Notes under the pieces: model-generated
Told to the model about the DNA's origin: nothing
Seen by the model: the letters and a program-made list of their open reading frames with translations, nothing else
Databases searched by the model: none
Made by a program: the position numbers and the translations under genes
Shown here: positions 51,701-62,659 of the stretch, in pieces
How positions within the stretch are numbered: the stretch's first letter is position 1
How the letters are laid out: each line of letters starts with the position of its first letter
NCBI GenBank assembly: GCA_016858145.1
Contig: JAEHOE010000017.1
Coordinates: forward strand, 1,054,001 to 1,118,000
Length of the DNA: 64,000 nucleotides
DNA from: Edaphochlamys debaryana
Lineage: Eukaryota; Chlorophyta; Chlorophyceae; Chlamydomonadales
Reading direction: 5' to 3'

Positions 51701-53842
51701 GCGGGCTGTACGGCGGGCAGTACGGCAATCGGGCTGGAGGTCAAGAGACACACGGCACTGGGATGTGGGAGACACGAGCAAGAGCAAGAGCAGGAGCAAG
51801 CGCGCGCCCGAAACCACCGTGGCAGCAGGGGAGCTCTGGCGCCTGCGCACCTGTACGGAGTGCCGTACCACATCCCGTACGTACGGCAGCAGCGCCCGGC
51901 CGCCGGCGTCCATGAGGGGGCAGTGGCAGCAGCGCGGCAGCAGTCGCCCCGTTAGCCAGGCGCAGTCTAGCGCAGGGGGGAGCGCATGGGGCGGCGCCGC
52001 GGGCGGCGGGTGCGTGAGGTGCGGCCGTGTCTCCCACTTGTCGCGCAACAGCCGAGCCCAGGCATCGTCCTCCAGGAGCAGCAGCTCCCCGCGCCGACAG
52101 CCGCCGCCGCCGTCAGGGCCACCTGCTGCGCAGCCTCTGCCGTCGCTGGTGGCGACGCCGCCACCGTTGCCGCTGGCGGCGGCGGAGGCGGGTGGCGGCG
52201 GGGCGTGCCGTACAAAGTCGTCCAGGAGCATGACGGCGCAGGCCAGGTCGCGGAGCACCCGCGACGGCGGCATCCGTGTCGGCAGGGGCGGCGGCGGTGC
52301 AAGGGGGGGCGGCGGCGCTGCCGCTACGGCAGGGTCGGCGTAGGCCTCGTCCACCGCCGCGACCCAAGCCTGCGCGGCGGCGAGAGTAAGCGACAACCGG
52401 CTGAGAGTCCTGAGATCCAACCAGCATCCAGGCGCATGCAGTGCTCCGCACGCAGTGCTCAGCATGCGGCCCGGCACCAGCCCCTCCCCAAAGTACCGAT
52501 CCGTGCCTAGTTGAGCCCCCCCACCCTCCGAGGGCCCACCTGCTGGAGCACCGCCAGCCCCGCGCCAGCCGCGCCCCGTGCCTCCGCCTCCGCCTCCGCC
52601 GCAGCGCGATCTGCGACCACGCACTTCAGCGCGTTGGGCCGCAGCACCGCCGCCGGCGGGAGGCGGTCGGCTCCGTGGGCTTCCCCACGACCTGCACCAC
52701 CGCCGCCGCCACCTACTGGTGCGGTCTCCACAGCGCCTGGAGCGGGACCCGCCAGGCCCAGCCCGGGCCCAAGGCTTGGGCCCGCATCGGCGGCACCAGG
52801 CAGCGCCAGGTCCAGCCAGAGCCCAAGGGCGTCGGCGGCGCCGCCGGGGTGGTCTGGATGCAGCGCCGCCAGCATCCGCCGCCGCCGCCGCCACCGTAGC
52901 CGTTCCGGCTCGGACTCGGCGCACGGCGAAGGAGCGGGCTGTGCGCCGTCTACCCCAGCCGGGTCCCGTGACTCTGTCGGTACGACATGTACGACACCAC
53001 GGGCACCATTACCGTTACCATCGCCTGATGCCGCCGTCACTGCAGGTGCGGTTGACGCTCCAGCCGCCGCCGAAGCTGGGGACACGCGCCGCCGCTTCGT
53101 TGGCGGCGGCTCCTCCTGCCCTGATTCTGCCGTCGGTACCACGGAAACCGGCGCCGCCGCCGCTGCTCCGCCGCCATCGGATGCTGCCGCCGCCGCCGCC
53201 GCCGCCCCATGCAGAGCCTCCACAACCACCCACAGCAGTGCCCCGCCCGCTCCGGCCGCCAGCAGAGCCTGGGAGGGCAGGTGCGGGCAGGTGCGGAGAC
53301 GGGGGAAGAACACTGAAAGCCCGCACCGGGCGCGGTTAGAGGGCCTTCCGTTGGGCGAAGGCGGGTTGCGCGTGTCTCTTAGCAAGCGCAGAAATGGCGC
53401 GTGTCGTACCAAGGCTCACCCTGCGGCCCTCGGGCGTGACGGACAGCAGCGCTGCCGCTAGAACCGCGATGCGACGGCGCGCCGCCGCCGCCGCCGCTGC
53501 TCTGCGGTCAGAACCGTGCGCGGGTGCACAGCCCGCCGCCTCAGTCCCCTCCTCCTCCCCGTCTTCCTCCTCCTCCTCATTATCATCGTCCCCAGCATCT
53601 GTTGAAGATGAAGATGAAGATGAAGGCGAGGCTTGTGTTGAAGATGCGTCTCCACTCAGAGACGTTGTGGCTGAGGGTGAACCGTGCGAGGACGATCGGT
53701 CGTCTGCATCGGCGGCGCCGCCCGTTGGGGCGACGGGCTGGCGTCCGTCAAGCGCCTCGACTAGGCGTTCAATCAAGCGGGAGTCATGGGAGATGTCCAC
53801 GAGGTCCAAGCGGCTCGCTTGCTGGAGACGGCGGCACAGGCG
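48765..53842 (-). CDS. JmjC oxygenase of the NO66/MINA53 (ribosomal oxygenase) type, N-terminus not found
   Basis: Nine exons in transcript order, all phase-consistent: 53842-53420, 53268-52540, 52369-51851, 51705-51478, 51159-51099, 50953-50904, 50813-50106, 49969-49853, 49727-48765; about 1,265 residues. The first exon follows an acceptor, so a 5' exon is missing. The catalytic cupin is LTGLPAGANLYATPPG, then GLTAHYDDHCVIVLQMQGSK with the His-x-Asp iron ligands, LLRQGDVLYLPRGWGHQ with the distal His, and SLHLTLGLEVEGPFTWMAV. This order is that of Fe(II)/2-oxoglutarate protein hydroxylases NO66 and MINA, which hydroxylate His in ribosomal proteins; NO66 has also been reported as a histone demethylase. 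The substrate here is inferred. The protein is about twice the usual length because of Ala/Gly/Pro tracts and two coding minisatellites near the distal His. Confidence 0.85.
50299..50395 (-). repeat. Coding minisatellite after the distal His of the JmjC domain
   Basis: Plus strand is built of CCCCAG and CCCCAGTCTCC-type units; on the coding strand it gives repeats of AGAGETG. It lies between GWGHQ and SLHLTLGLE, where family members usually have a short loop. Confidence 0.85.
50518..50610 (-). repeat. Coding minisatellite before the distal His of the JmjC domain
   Basis: Plus strand is a run of 6-bp units (tgggcc, tggacc, tgggcg variants). On the coding strand this gives alternating QA, QV and HA dipeptides for about 30 residues, placed between the His-x-Asp exon and RQGDVLYLPRGWGHQ. 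Confidence 0.88.
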
Positions 53843-54319
53843 CTGCAAGGGGGGTCAGCGGCGGTCGGTGTGGGTTGGGGCACGGAGTGCGAGCCAAGCG
53901 GTACTCGGCCGGCCGGGACGATGCATGCCATACCCGTGCATCACACCTGGATGCTGCGGAAAGAAAGGGGCGTAGCAGTGCGCAAGGCGTCGGATGACAT
54001 TCGCTTGACGCCAGCCCGCGACAGAGGGGTTACGAGCGGCGCTGGCCCGCATTACGGAAGCGCTGGCCGCATCTCAGCTGTATCTGTTGAGAAGGGTATG
54101 TTGTAGCTCAGGGGCTGGCCCAGCGCGACCCGTCTTTCGGGATCGCGCGTGGTCTCGGCATGGGAGCGCACTGCTAGAACTCGTGCCCCGCAGAACAGGC
54201 AGAGGAAAACACTTCATCCACATACAGCGCCACTTGCGCCTTGCACGCTTCGTTTGGTCCAGCCTGGGTAGCACCTGGATGCTCGCGTGAGACCTAGCAG
54301 CACACAGCGCGCTCTCAAC
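53843..54319. other. Divergent intergenic region, likely with the missing JmjC 5' exon
   Basis: About 480 bp between the first recognised JmjC exon (minus) and the small gene at 54320 (plus). A minus-strand open frame with ATG at 54052 ends at a possible donor (CCAG/gtgtga) but joins the next exon in the wrong phase, so I did not include it. Confidence 0.45.
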
Positions 54320-54535
54320 ATGACCAAGGTCTTTGAGCCCACTCAACGAGGCTTTGTTAGGCACGCGAAGGCCGTGCGATGGACAGCCGGGGCCATGGTC
54401 CTCGGTGCCTGGGTCGGCATCTACTTCGCGGCGCGAGGGACGTACTACGGATTCGTGAATCGGCCCCCTCCCGATGACTTTGAGGACATGGGCGATGCCC
54501 CGTCCACGCAGGGCGACGTGCGCCAGGGCCGCTAG
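54320..54535 (+). CDS. Small single-pass membrane protein, unidentified
   Basis: An intronless 71-codon frame from ATG 54320, with another in-frame ATG upstream at 54287. The N-terminus is basic (MTKVFEPTQRGFVRHAKAVR), followed by one hydrophobic segment of about 18 residues (TAGAMVLGAWVGIYFAA). The tail is hydrophilic and acidic (PPPDDFEDMGDA). Size and layout resemble small accessory subunits of mitochondrial respiratory complexes, but I recognise no specific family and assign no function. The balanced composition, unlike the repeat-like shadow frames around it, is the main reason to call it a gene. Confidence 0.5.
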   Translation: MTKVFEPTQRGFVRHAKAVRWTAGAMVLGAWVGIYFAARGTYYGFVNRPPPDDFEDMGDAPSTQGDVRQGR

Positions 54536-56261
54536 GTGGATGGATGGGTGATGGCCGAGGGCCACCAAGGCCGAGTAAGCAGCGGAGCAGGACCTGGTGG
54601 AGCGGGGGCGGGGGCGGGGGCGGCGAGGGGAGGTGTGGCTGGACGGCCTGGCACGCCACGCCAGCCAGGGCCCCCGCCGGGACAAGCGCCCTCACCGCGC
54701 AAGTCTAGCCGGCGTGGCCTATCCCTGTGGTCCAGAGCTGCTCCCTTCAAGCAGCTGGTGGCTGCAGCTGAGGAGCAGGGACAGACATGCTTGGCCGTGT
54801 CGAGGATTGGCCCCCAAGCACGTGGGCCGTCAGGCTCGGCCGGGCAGCGGCTGGTGTGGGGAGGCCGGCTGAAGCTCACAGCTGCACTCGGAGGTGGCTT
54901 GAGGGTGCGACCCTTTGTTGAGGCGGAGGCGGAGGCGGAGGCAGGCCTTGCCCCGGCGCCACAGCCGTCAGCACCAGCTTCCGCCCTCGCCTCCGCCATG
55001 GCCTTCCCTGTTGGCCACTGCGGCACAAGGGGCCAGCGGCGTGCTCTAACAGCTTCCACGGAGCCTGCCTGGACCCCTGGTGGCCTTGATGGAGGCTGGT
55101 GGCGGGGTCCGTACGGTCCGCCCGCCGGGCCGCCCCGCGCCTTGTGTGGGGGTCGCACTCGAGGCAGCGGGCCTCACTGGGCCGCGTGGGGCGGACTCTC
55201 GGCGAACTGACGCCTGGCTCCTGGTGGGCGCGCCTGCCGATGTTGTGCGGTCGAGGTGCAGGCTGCTCTGCGGGTGACATGCAGATTCCAGAGCCGCAAG
55301 GGCAGCTGGCAGGCGGGTGCGCCCTGGTGCGGCCGAGGGGTTGCGGGTTGGTGCCGCCGTGCGCCGGCGCTGCAGGCCATGATGAGGTGCAGGAGGCCTA
55401 GGGCGGCACATGACGAGGGCTGCGGCGCCGGGAGGACGGCGCGTGAGAGCTGGCCGGAGTTGGGCGATGAACGGCTGAGGCGTGTGGCGTTTCAAGTGTC
55501 CGGCATGGCTGGGCGCGGTCGGAGCGGATGCCTGGATTGGGAGAGTTCAAAATTTGGGGCAGTGGGGAGCGCTTTGCGGGAAGCCTTGGGGGCGCTCAGG
55601 TAGAGGTCATGCCCAGCTGCGCAGTCGCGATGGCTTCTGGTGGGGCCTGGATCGGGGGTGGCACTGATGCGGGTGTGAAGCTTGACACTGACCTTGGGAG
55701 GATGCGGGAGGCGCATCCGTTTCGTGTGTATCACTGAACTGGGCTGTGCGTACGTACTGTTGGGACCGTGTCCCCTGGTTGCATTGATGGGCCCTGGTTG
55801 GCTGGTGCTCGGGGGTTCCGCAGGAGGGCCGAGAGCCGATGGCATGGTCTGTTGCATGGCTGTAGGGCGGTCTGTAAGGCGGTCTGCTCAAGCTCCACTT
55901 GCACGACGATGCAGGCAAGGGCGATATCGGGGGCTCCCTTTGTGCAGGATAGGCGTGTGGTACCAATAAGCTTGCTGGGGTCAGGGTATGCCTTTGGCGG
56001 CGTGCTGTGAAAGGCAAAGTTCGCGGCGGCGGGGCGGGGAAGCGACCCGTGGTTCGTGCCGTCCCGGAGGGCTGCCCGCAACGCGCTGCACGCTTTGCCT
56101 GTGCGTGCTGGAGACGTTCAGGGCTGCCAGAAAGCGTCGAGAGCACCAGGGCGCGGGAAGAACAGAGGGCCCAGATCGCGAGAGTCCGGGGCCTGGAAGA
56201 TGCGCCACGCGGGTAGCCCACATCGCCAGACCTGTCCCTGTACACCCACACATATCACACG
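54536..56261. other. Intergenic region upstream of the GST cluster
   Basis: About 1.7 kb with long but compositionally biased frames on both strands and no plausible exon chain. It should include the promoter of the first GST gene. No long repeat seen. Confidence 0.45.
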
Positions 56262-58723
56262 ATGTCTGCCCTCCTCTCCGCCAAGCCATTCCAGGCGACT
56301 GTCGCTCGGCGGAATGCCCCGACGCGCGCGCGTTGCGTGAGCGTGTCCGCCCAGGTCAAGCTGTACTCGAATCCTGCCTCACGAGGGAAATTCATTGAGT
56401 GGTACGTTCAGGAGGTCGGCAAGCAGGCCGATGTTGAGGTGAGCGATGATGCCTTTGCAGTTAGCAGCTACAAGGGCAGGCTGCCTTGATGAACATTGTT
56501 CAGGGGTATCACCGTGGAGCGCCACTTCCTGAAATTGTTACGCCTGATGGGCACGCAGGTCATCAACATGGACATGCGCGAGAAGAAGGAGCACAAGAGC
56601 GCCGAGTTCAAAGCCATCAACCCTTTCGGAAAGCTGCCCACGATCACGGACGGGGACCTGAAGCTGGTGGGGGCGAGACGCCGGGGTTGAGGGGCCTCGG
56701 TTGCGGGGGCGGAGGGGGTTAGACCGTGTCACGAGCCACCCTCCTCGGGGGAAGCAGCGGCAAGCGATGGATAGGCCTTACAAAAACAGCATTCTGCCTT
56801 CACATAGGGAGCTTGTAACACAACCCTTTTGCTCTAAAGCCTAACCCATATGGCTACTGACGGCCTGACCCCGTCGGCCTGACCCGTAGCCATGTGGGTT
56901 AGGTTCTAGAGCACGAGTGTGGTGTTGCAAGATCCCTACCGTTTGTGAGGACAGAATGCCTGCACGAGGAACTTGCCTCGACGGTAAAGCTGCGGCATGC
57001 AGCCGCACGGACCCTAGCAGGCAGGGCCGTTGTCGTGCCGCACTTTCCTCCACACAGCAAAGGGGGCAGGGCTCCAGGGCTCCAGGGGGCAGACGGGTCT
57101 CAAAGTCAGGGCGTCCCCGCCCGCCCATCGGGTCCCCTAGTCTCCCCCCTGTCCGCCATGCTCGCCCCCCGCTCCGCCCTTTCTGTCACCCCTCCACAGT
57201 TCGAGTCGGGCGCCATCCTTCTCTACCTGGCGGAGAAGTGGGGCGAGTTCAAGACCCCCCACGACCGCGCCATCGCGCAGCAGTGGGCGCTCTTCGCCAA
57301 CTCCACCCTGGCCAACTCGGTCTTCGTGGAGCAGGTGGGGGCTGGGATGCGTGCGCGTGTTCTAGATCTGGATCCAGATCCAGATCCAGGCTTTTCGTAA
57401 TAGATCTAGGGACCATCCAAGGTTCATTGTCTAGGGCCAGGGTAAACTCGGTCTTCGTGGAGCGGGTGCGAGGCCCCACCCCCTCGCCTCGTCGCCCCTG
57501 CTTGTCCCCCTACTGTCTTCCCCCTCCTTGTCCTGCCTTGTCCTGCCACCCTCTTCTTTCCTACCACTTTGGCTGCCTCCTTAGTACTGGCGACCGTGCC
57601 CCCTGTATGCATGACTGGCCCCATGTCGCCTCCTAGTGCCCCCAACCCTCCCAAGGCGCCCGACTCCCCTCCTTGCGCTCCACCTTCGCTGCCCCGTGCC
57701 CCCCGCTCCACGGCTGCCCTTCTGCCCTTCCCCATGACCGCACGTGCCCATACCGGCATGACCCCAGATCCGCGAGTAGCCCCCCTCTGCATCACAGCCG
57801 TACCTCAGATCCTTCCCGCCTGATCCAGTCTTGGGCCTCCCTCAAATACCCCCCTCCCCCTTTCCCCCCCCTTCCCCAGTTTCGCGAGAAGTCCATGCCG
57901 GATGTGTTCTCCACTCTGGATTCCATCCTGGCCAACCAGCCCTTCATCGCTGGATCCAGCTTCACGGTGTCTGACGTGGCGGTCGCGTCGTACCTGCTGT
58001 ACATCCCCGCCTTCCTGCCGCAGGTGGGCAGGGGCAGGGCGAAGGGGAGGGGGAAGGGAGAGCTGCCTCCCGGTTCCGTGGGATTTGCGTGAGGATGGGG
58101 CGGTGTAGGTGAAGGGTGCAGTATGAGATAGTTGGAAGCATGTGTGGCTGTGCCGTGCTGTGCCTGGTTTCGGGGTGTGGTAAGGCGTAAAGCTCGGCCT
58201 CCGGCTGAGCGTCCCTGCGCGTGTGCTAACTGCCCTCGGTCCTCCAACTCCCCTCCTCCCGCCCTCACCCCTCCTCCCCCCCACCCACACAGCTGGACCT
58301 CAAGCCCTACCCCCACGTCGTAGCCTACATGCAGCGGTGGGGGGGGGGCAGGGGGGAGAAGGGGCTCGATCGGGGTCTGGGGGGAAAGTGCGTGTGCGCG
58401 AAAGGACATTACAGGACGCACGGACTGCCGCCAACGTGTGGCCCCAGCAAGGCCCCTGGCTGGTGTGGGGGAGATTAACCGTGCGCCTAGGCAATCAAAA
58501 GACTGCGCTGGGGGCCTCACCCTCGCGTGCCCCCTTGCACAATTCAACCCTGCCCATCCCCCCATCCCATGTCCCATCCCTGTGCCCCAGTATGGCGGAG
58601 CGCCCCGCCTGCGCCGCCACGGTCGCCGCCCGCGCGCAGCAGCGCAAGGCGGAGGACGCCGCCGCCGCCGCCGCCACGGCCGCCGCCGCCGCCGCCACGG
58701 CCGCCGCCGCCGCCAAGAACTAA
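56262..58723 (+). CDS. Glutathione S-transferase, tandem copy A, with transit peptide and poly-Ala tail
   Basis: Six exons: 56262-56438, 56559-56666, 57200-57334, 57880-58023, 58293-58336, 58591-58723; 246 residues. Residues 1-30 (MSALLSAKPFQATVARRNAP) look like a plastid or mitochondrial transit peptide. The thioredoxin-like N domain has KLYSNPASRGKFIEWY with a Ser/Arg site for glutathione activation, NPFGKLPTITDGD, and FESGAILLYLAEKWG with the Glu-Ser that binds the gamma-glutamyl group. The C domain has ILANQPFIAGSSFTVSDVAV and LDLKPYPHVVAYMQRMAERP. It conjugates glutathione to electrophiles or acts on peroxides; the class is not clear. The last about 35 residues are mainly Ala, encoded by GCC expansion (58651-58716), which paralogue B lacks. 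Confidence 0.93.
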
Positions 58724-59525
58724 ACTAGCGACGGCCGGAGCTCGCAGATGATCCTTTGCTTGCGTCGGATCGGTGGCGGGCTCGTCAGGAATGGCGGCGC
58801 CATAAGCATACTGCAAAGCACCAGGAATCTGCCATGAGTTGGATTCAGATGGGCGGACGGATGTGTTATTTGGCACGGTGGCGATTCTGGCGAACCATGG
58901 GGGGTGTGTGGGGGGCCAAAGACAACGCAGACGATAAGATGAGCGGCGGTAACTTGGGCGGGCAAGGAGGCGGGCCATGGGGTGGGTATTGAGGAAGGAC
59001 ATGGCAAATGACGCAATGTGGTGTGGCGATATGGTGTGGCGATGCGGGGGAGTGAAAGGAACGAGGGGGGCTGCTCGAGGCTGCTTGGTTGGAGGGGCCA
59101 CCGGCCTTTGCAGAGTGGGGCAGTGGCCAGTAGTGGGGCCAGGCGGAGGCTACCGGCCTGAACGTGGATTGGGGGGCGCTATCATCGGACTTCTGGATGA
59201 CCCAAAGGGCTTGCCCTGCCCGTGTAACGCACGTCTCCTCTCGTCGGCATCTACCCCGCCTCCGCCTCAGCTGTCAGCTCTGCTGTCCTACACGGCGGCC
59301 ACGGCCCCACCTGCGCCACCCACCCCTCTACCCGGACCTCAAGCCCAAGGTGTAGTCACCTTGGAGGCGAAACGAGCCTCTCTTCGCGTCGAGGGCGTGC
59401 AGCTGCTGGAAATTCTCCATTACGGCATAGTTACGGCTGTGAACCGCTCGTCCCGCGCCCAAAACTGAGGCATTCCTGACATTCCCTCCTGAAGCTCGCG
59501 CTCCACACTTGCCCACAGTGACACG
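58724..59525. other. Intergenic region between GST A and GST B
   Basis: About 800 bp. The last about 200 bp (from 59330) resemble the region before GST C and presumably form the GST B promoter. The remainder shows no gene. Confidence 0.5.
59330..59525 (+). promoter_or_regulatory. GST B upstream block shared with GST C
   Basis: Shares blocks in the same order with 62660-62954: CTCTACCC.A near the start, TACGGCATAGTTACGG (59421-59436), GCGCCCAAAACTGAGGC (59455-59471) and CTCCACACTTGCCCACAG (59501-59518) just before the ATG. No such match is apparent before GST A. Confidence 0.65.
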
Positions 59526-61703
59526 ATGTCTGCCCTCCGCTCCGCACAGCCGCTCCACGCGACCGCTCGGCGCAATGCCCCGATGCGCGCACGTTGCGTG
59601 AGCGTGTCGGCCAAGGTCAGGCTCTATTCGAACCCGGTCTCACGAGGCAGGATTGTAGAGTGGTATGCTAAGGAGCTCGGCAAGGAGGCGGACGTCGAGG
59701 TGAGGCTTGATATCGGAGCGATAGATTGCATGCGCGCGCGTCGGAGCTGCTGCGGCCTGCAGCTCTTGCCGTCGACACCCGCTCAAGCTGCTCCTATCAT
59801 TCGCGTTCGCGCAGATCGTCAACCTGGACTTGAGCAAGAAGGAGCACAAGAGCGCGGAGTTCAAGGGCATTAATCCTTTCGGGAAGCTGCCGGCGCTCGT
59901 TGACGGCGACATGAAGCTGGTGCGTGTCACGGCTGTGGAATGAAAGGGGGAACGGGATGGGAGGGGCAGGGAGGGGGGGGGGGCGGAGAAAGTGGGGGAA
60001 GGGGGGAAGGGCGGGGTTGTGCTATGACATGTCCGCCGTGTTGCATTTCGCTAGAGCAGAGCAGCGACACAACCTGCCACAACCTTGCTCCCTAGCAGAG
60101 CGCCCCTTCCTATCCCCCAATCCACAATACGTGCGGTCGGCCCAGCGCCGCCAGCCCCCGACCCTTCCCCCCACACACAAGCCGCATGCCCCCTCCCTAC
60201 GACCCCTCGCCCCCCCCTCCCCCAGTTTGAGTCGGGTGCCATCCTGCTGCACCTGGCCCACAAATGGGGCGAGTTCAAGACCCCGGAGGACCGCTCGGTG
60301 GCCGAGCAGTGGGCGCTGTGTGCCAACAGCACCCTCTTCGACGCAGTGTTCGTGGACCAGGTGGGGGCGGGGGGTGCGTGCGTTTGCGTGTTCTGGATCC
60401 TGGATCCAGATCCAGATCCATGTTGCTTGAGGCCAAGATCCAGATTTAGGACCCGTGCCGACTCGCCGTGTTCGTGGACCGTATGGGTGGGGGGTCCGTG
60501 TGGCGGTATGCTACTCGGCACCCGGATACGGAGGCGATGATGCGCGGGAGAGGGGTTCCTGTCAAGGCTAGACCTGCCTTTAAGAACGCATCTACCACAG
60601 CGCGTCAGCGGGCCATGGCTTGATAGCGTGAGCGCGTATGCTTTCGGACGGGGCAGCAGCAGAGTGCAGCAGCAGAGTGCGTGGGCGTCATTGTGAAGTG
60701 GCAAAGTAGTAGTTAGTACCCAATCCTGGCAAAGGTGGTGTGTTGCTCTGTGGGTCCGATGCAGAGCGAGGATCCGGACCCAGATCCCAATCTGAGTCCA
60801 GGGCCAAGTCGTGGTGTTCATGCGTCACGCGCGTGCGGTGGGTGCCGTACTATGCCATGAGCGGTGCATTGCCGTACTCCAGGGCCCCACCCCTCGTCTG
60901 TCGGCGCAGGAGGAGCTCGTGCAGCCGTGCCCCCCCTTGGCCTTCACCCTTACGTCATCCCCCCCCTTGGCCTTCACCCTTGCATCATCCCCCCCCCCTT
61001 GGCCTTCACCCTTGCATCATCCCCCCCCCTTGGCCTCCACCCAACGCACCCCGCCGTGACTCTCCCCTCCGCCTCTCATTCCCTCCCTGCCCCCCAGTGG
61101 CGGGATCAGTTCATGCCGGATGCCTTCACCGCCCTTGACGAAATCCTGGCCAAGCAGCCGTACATCGCTGGATCCAGCTTCACGGTGTCTGACGTGGCGG
61201 TCGCGTCGTACCTGCTGTACATCCCGAAGTATCTGCCTCAGGTGAGAGGGAGGAGGGAGGACGGAGGGGCGCAGGCGTCGTGGAAGGGCGCATGCATGTA
61301 GGGGACTCAACAATCCAGTGAACCCTGGCCTTCTTACCTTAACTGGCTCTGAGGACCGACTCGCAGTCCTGTGCTGACTCCTCACCGCCCCCCAACCCCC
61401 CCCTCCCCCAGCTGGACCTCAAGCCCTACCCCCACGTCGTAGCCTACATGCAGCGGTGGGGGAGAAAGGGAAACCGGGGGGTCTTGGAAGGGGGAGGGTC
61501 GGGGAAGTGTCACGCCTTGTAGCGCCTACGCATGGTGTGCAGGACGGGGCTGCAGTGAGGCGGAGTAGCTCACCCTTGCGTGCCCCCATGAACTCACTGA
61601 CTCCCCGCCTGCCCATATCCCCCATGCCACATTCCTTATCCCCAGTATGGCGGAGCGCCCCGCCTGCGCCGCCACGGTCGCCGCCAAGCCACCGCAGCCC
61701 TGA
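59526..61703 (+). CDS. Glutathione S-transferase, tandem copy B, with transit peptide
   Basis: Six exons at the same splice positions as copy A: 59526-59699, 59815-59919, 60226-60360, 61098-61241, 61412-61455, 61646-61703; 219 residues. The transit-like N-terminus MSALRSAQPLHATARRNAP is closely related to that of copy A. KLYS in copy A is RLYSNPVSRGRIVEWYAKE here, followed by NPFGKLPALVDGDMKL, FESGAILLHLAHKWG and ILAKQPYIAGSSFTVSDVAV. The C-terminus ends ACAATVAAKPPQP without the Ala run. Exon 5 is identical at base level to that of copy A over most of its length, which suggests recent duplication or gene conversion. Its third intron contains a dispersed repeat and a 30-bp tandem array. Confidence 0.93.
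60510..60605. repeat. Dispersed repeat, copy 2, in GST B intron 3
   Basis: Matches 30911-31010 over about 95 bp with several substitutions. It is absent from the corresponding intron of GST A, so it was probably inserted after the GST duplication. Confidence 0.8.
60937..61045. repeat. 30-bp tandem repeat in GST B intron 3
   Basis: About 3.5 units of CCTTGGCCTTCACCCTTGCA plus TCATCCCCCC, differing mainly in the length of the C run. It ends 53 bp before exon 4 and so forms part of the polypyrimidine-rich acceptor region. Confidence 0.88.
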
Positions 61704-61963
61704 ACGGAGGGCGCGGCCCTAGATGGGGGGCGAGGAGGGCAATAGTAGTGGAATCCCCCGCGAGGGTGGAAAACAACAGAAGGAACTAAACCCACGACGC
61801 CCCTCCAGTTGTTGTGGACCGGCGGAAAGAGGATTCGGAGCTGCACTGGCTTGCTGGTCGGTGCGTGGGTGCGTGGAGCTAAGGCTGTGGCGGCCGGGGG
61901 CATCGCCCGGGGTCCACCGGGGACTCGGGAAGTCGGTCCATTCCACCCGGCCCACCAGCGTGT

Positions 61964-62085
61964 GCTATGCGCTGGACAGCATGTGCTATGCGTGTGCTAT
62001 GCGTGTCCTCTGCGTGTGCTCTGCGTGTCCTCTACGTGTGCTCTGCGTGTCCTCTGCGTGTGCTATGCGCTGGACAGCATGCAGA
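61964..62085. repeat. Minisatellite of TGCGTGTCCTC-like units
   Basis: About ten units of roughly 10 bp (TGCGTGTGCTA, TGCGTGTCCTC and similar) lie between two copies of GCTATGCGCTGGACAGCATG. The flanking direct repeat suggests that the array grew by slippage or unequal exchange. Confidence 0.88.
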
Positions 62086-62413
62086 TATGCAATCCCCTCG
62101 AACTGAAGCACTACAAGCATACGTAGTTAAAGCCACGTATGAGCCGCCAACAGCTAGGTGGCGCCGTTACGCAACGGGTCAGCTGTATAAACACACGAAG
62201 ACGATTTGGATTGGCTGAGGGTGCTGTTGGTAGCTGTGTGTGGGGGGGGGTCGCCTGGGATGGGCGGTTGCGTTGGGTACCGTAGGCCCGCCCAGGTGTG
62301 GCGGCAGGGCGTGTTGCCCGGGTTGTTGACATACAAGACGAGGCGCAACAGGGGGGTTGCATGGACGTTGGTTGTGGCGGGGCCGAGTTGTCGTGGCCGC
62401 ACGCGCACACCCC

Positions 62414-62418
62414 TGTAA
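62414..62418 (+). terminator. Putative poly(A) signal of GST B
   Basis: TGTAA 711 nt after the GST B stop and upstream of the GST C promoter block; a second match lies at 62521-62525. Confidence 0.35.
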
Positions 62419-62659
62419 CCAGCAGCACAAGCCTCCTCCTACGTTCATCCCCGACTCCCCGTCCCCGTCTGCAGTCAGTGACGTCTTTGCTATTCAAGCC
62501 TCGGGACTCACCAGCACGTCTGTAACCCTCACGCCTTCTCTCTTACACGGCTCCGCAGCGGGTGGAGCACACAACAGGTCCGGCTTCCGGTCCGAAGAAC
62601 TTCCGGTCTCCCAGGCTCCCCCTAGTGCCCCTAGTCGACCCTGTCCTGGGCCCTGGAAC

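Noticed and set aside
53855..54052. Minus-strand frame with ATG 54052 as JmjC exon 1
   Set aside because: Its donor leaves phase 1 while the next exon needs phase 0.
56490..56558. Upstream extension of GST A exon 2 (ITVERHFLKLLRLMG)
   Set aside because: Comparison with GST B and C places the acceptor at 56558, and an exon starting VINMDMREKKEH matches both paralogues.
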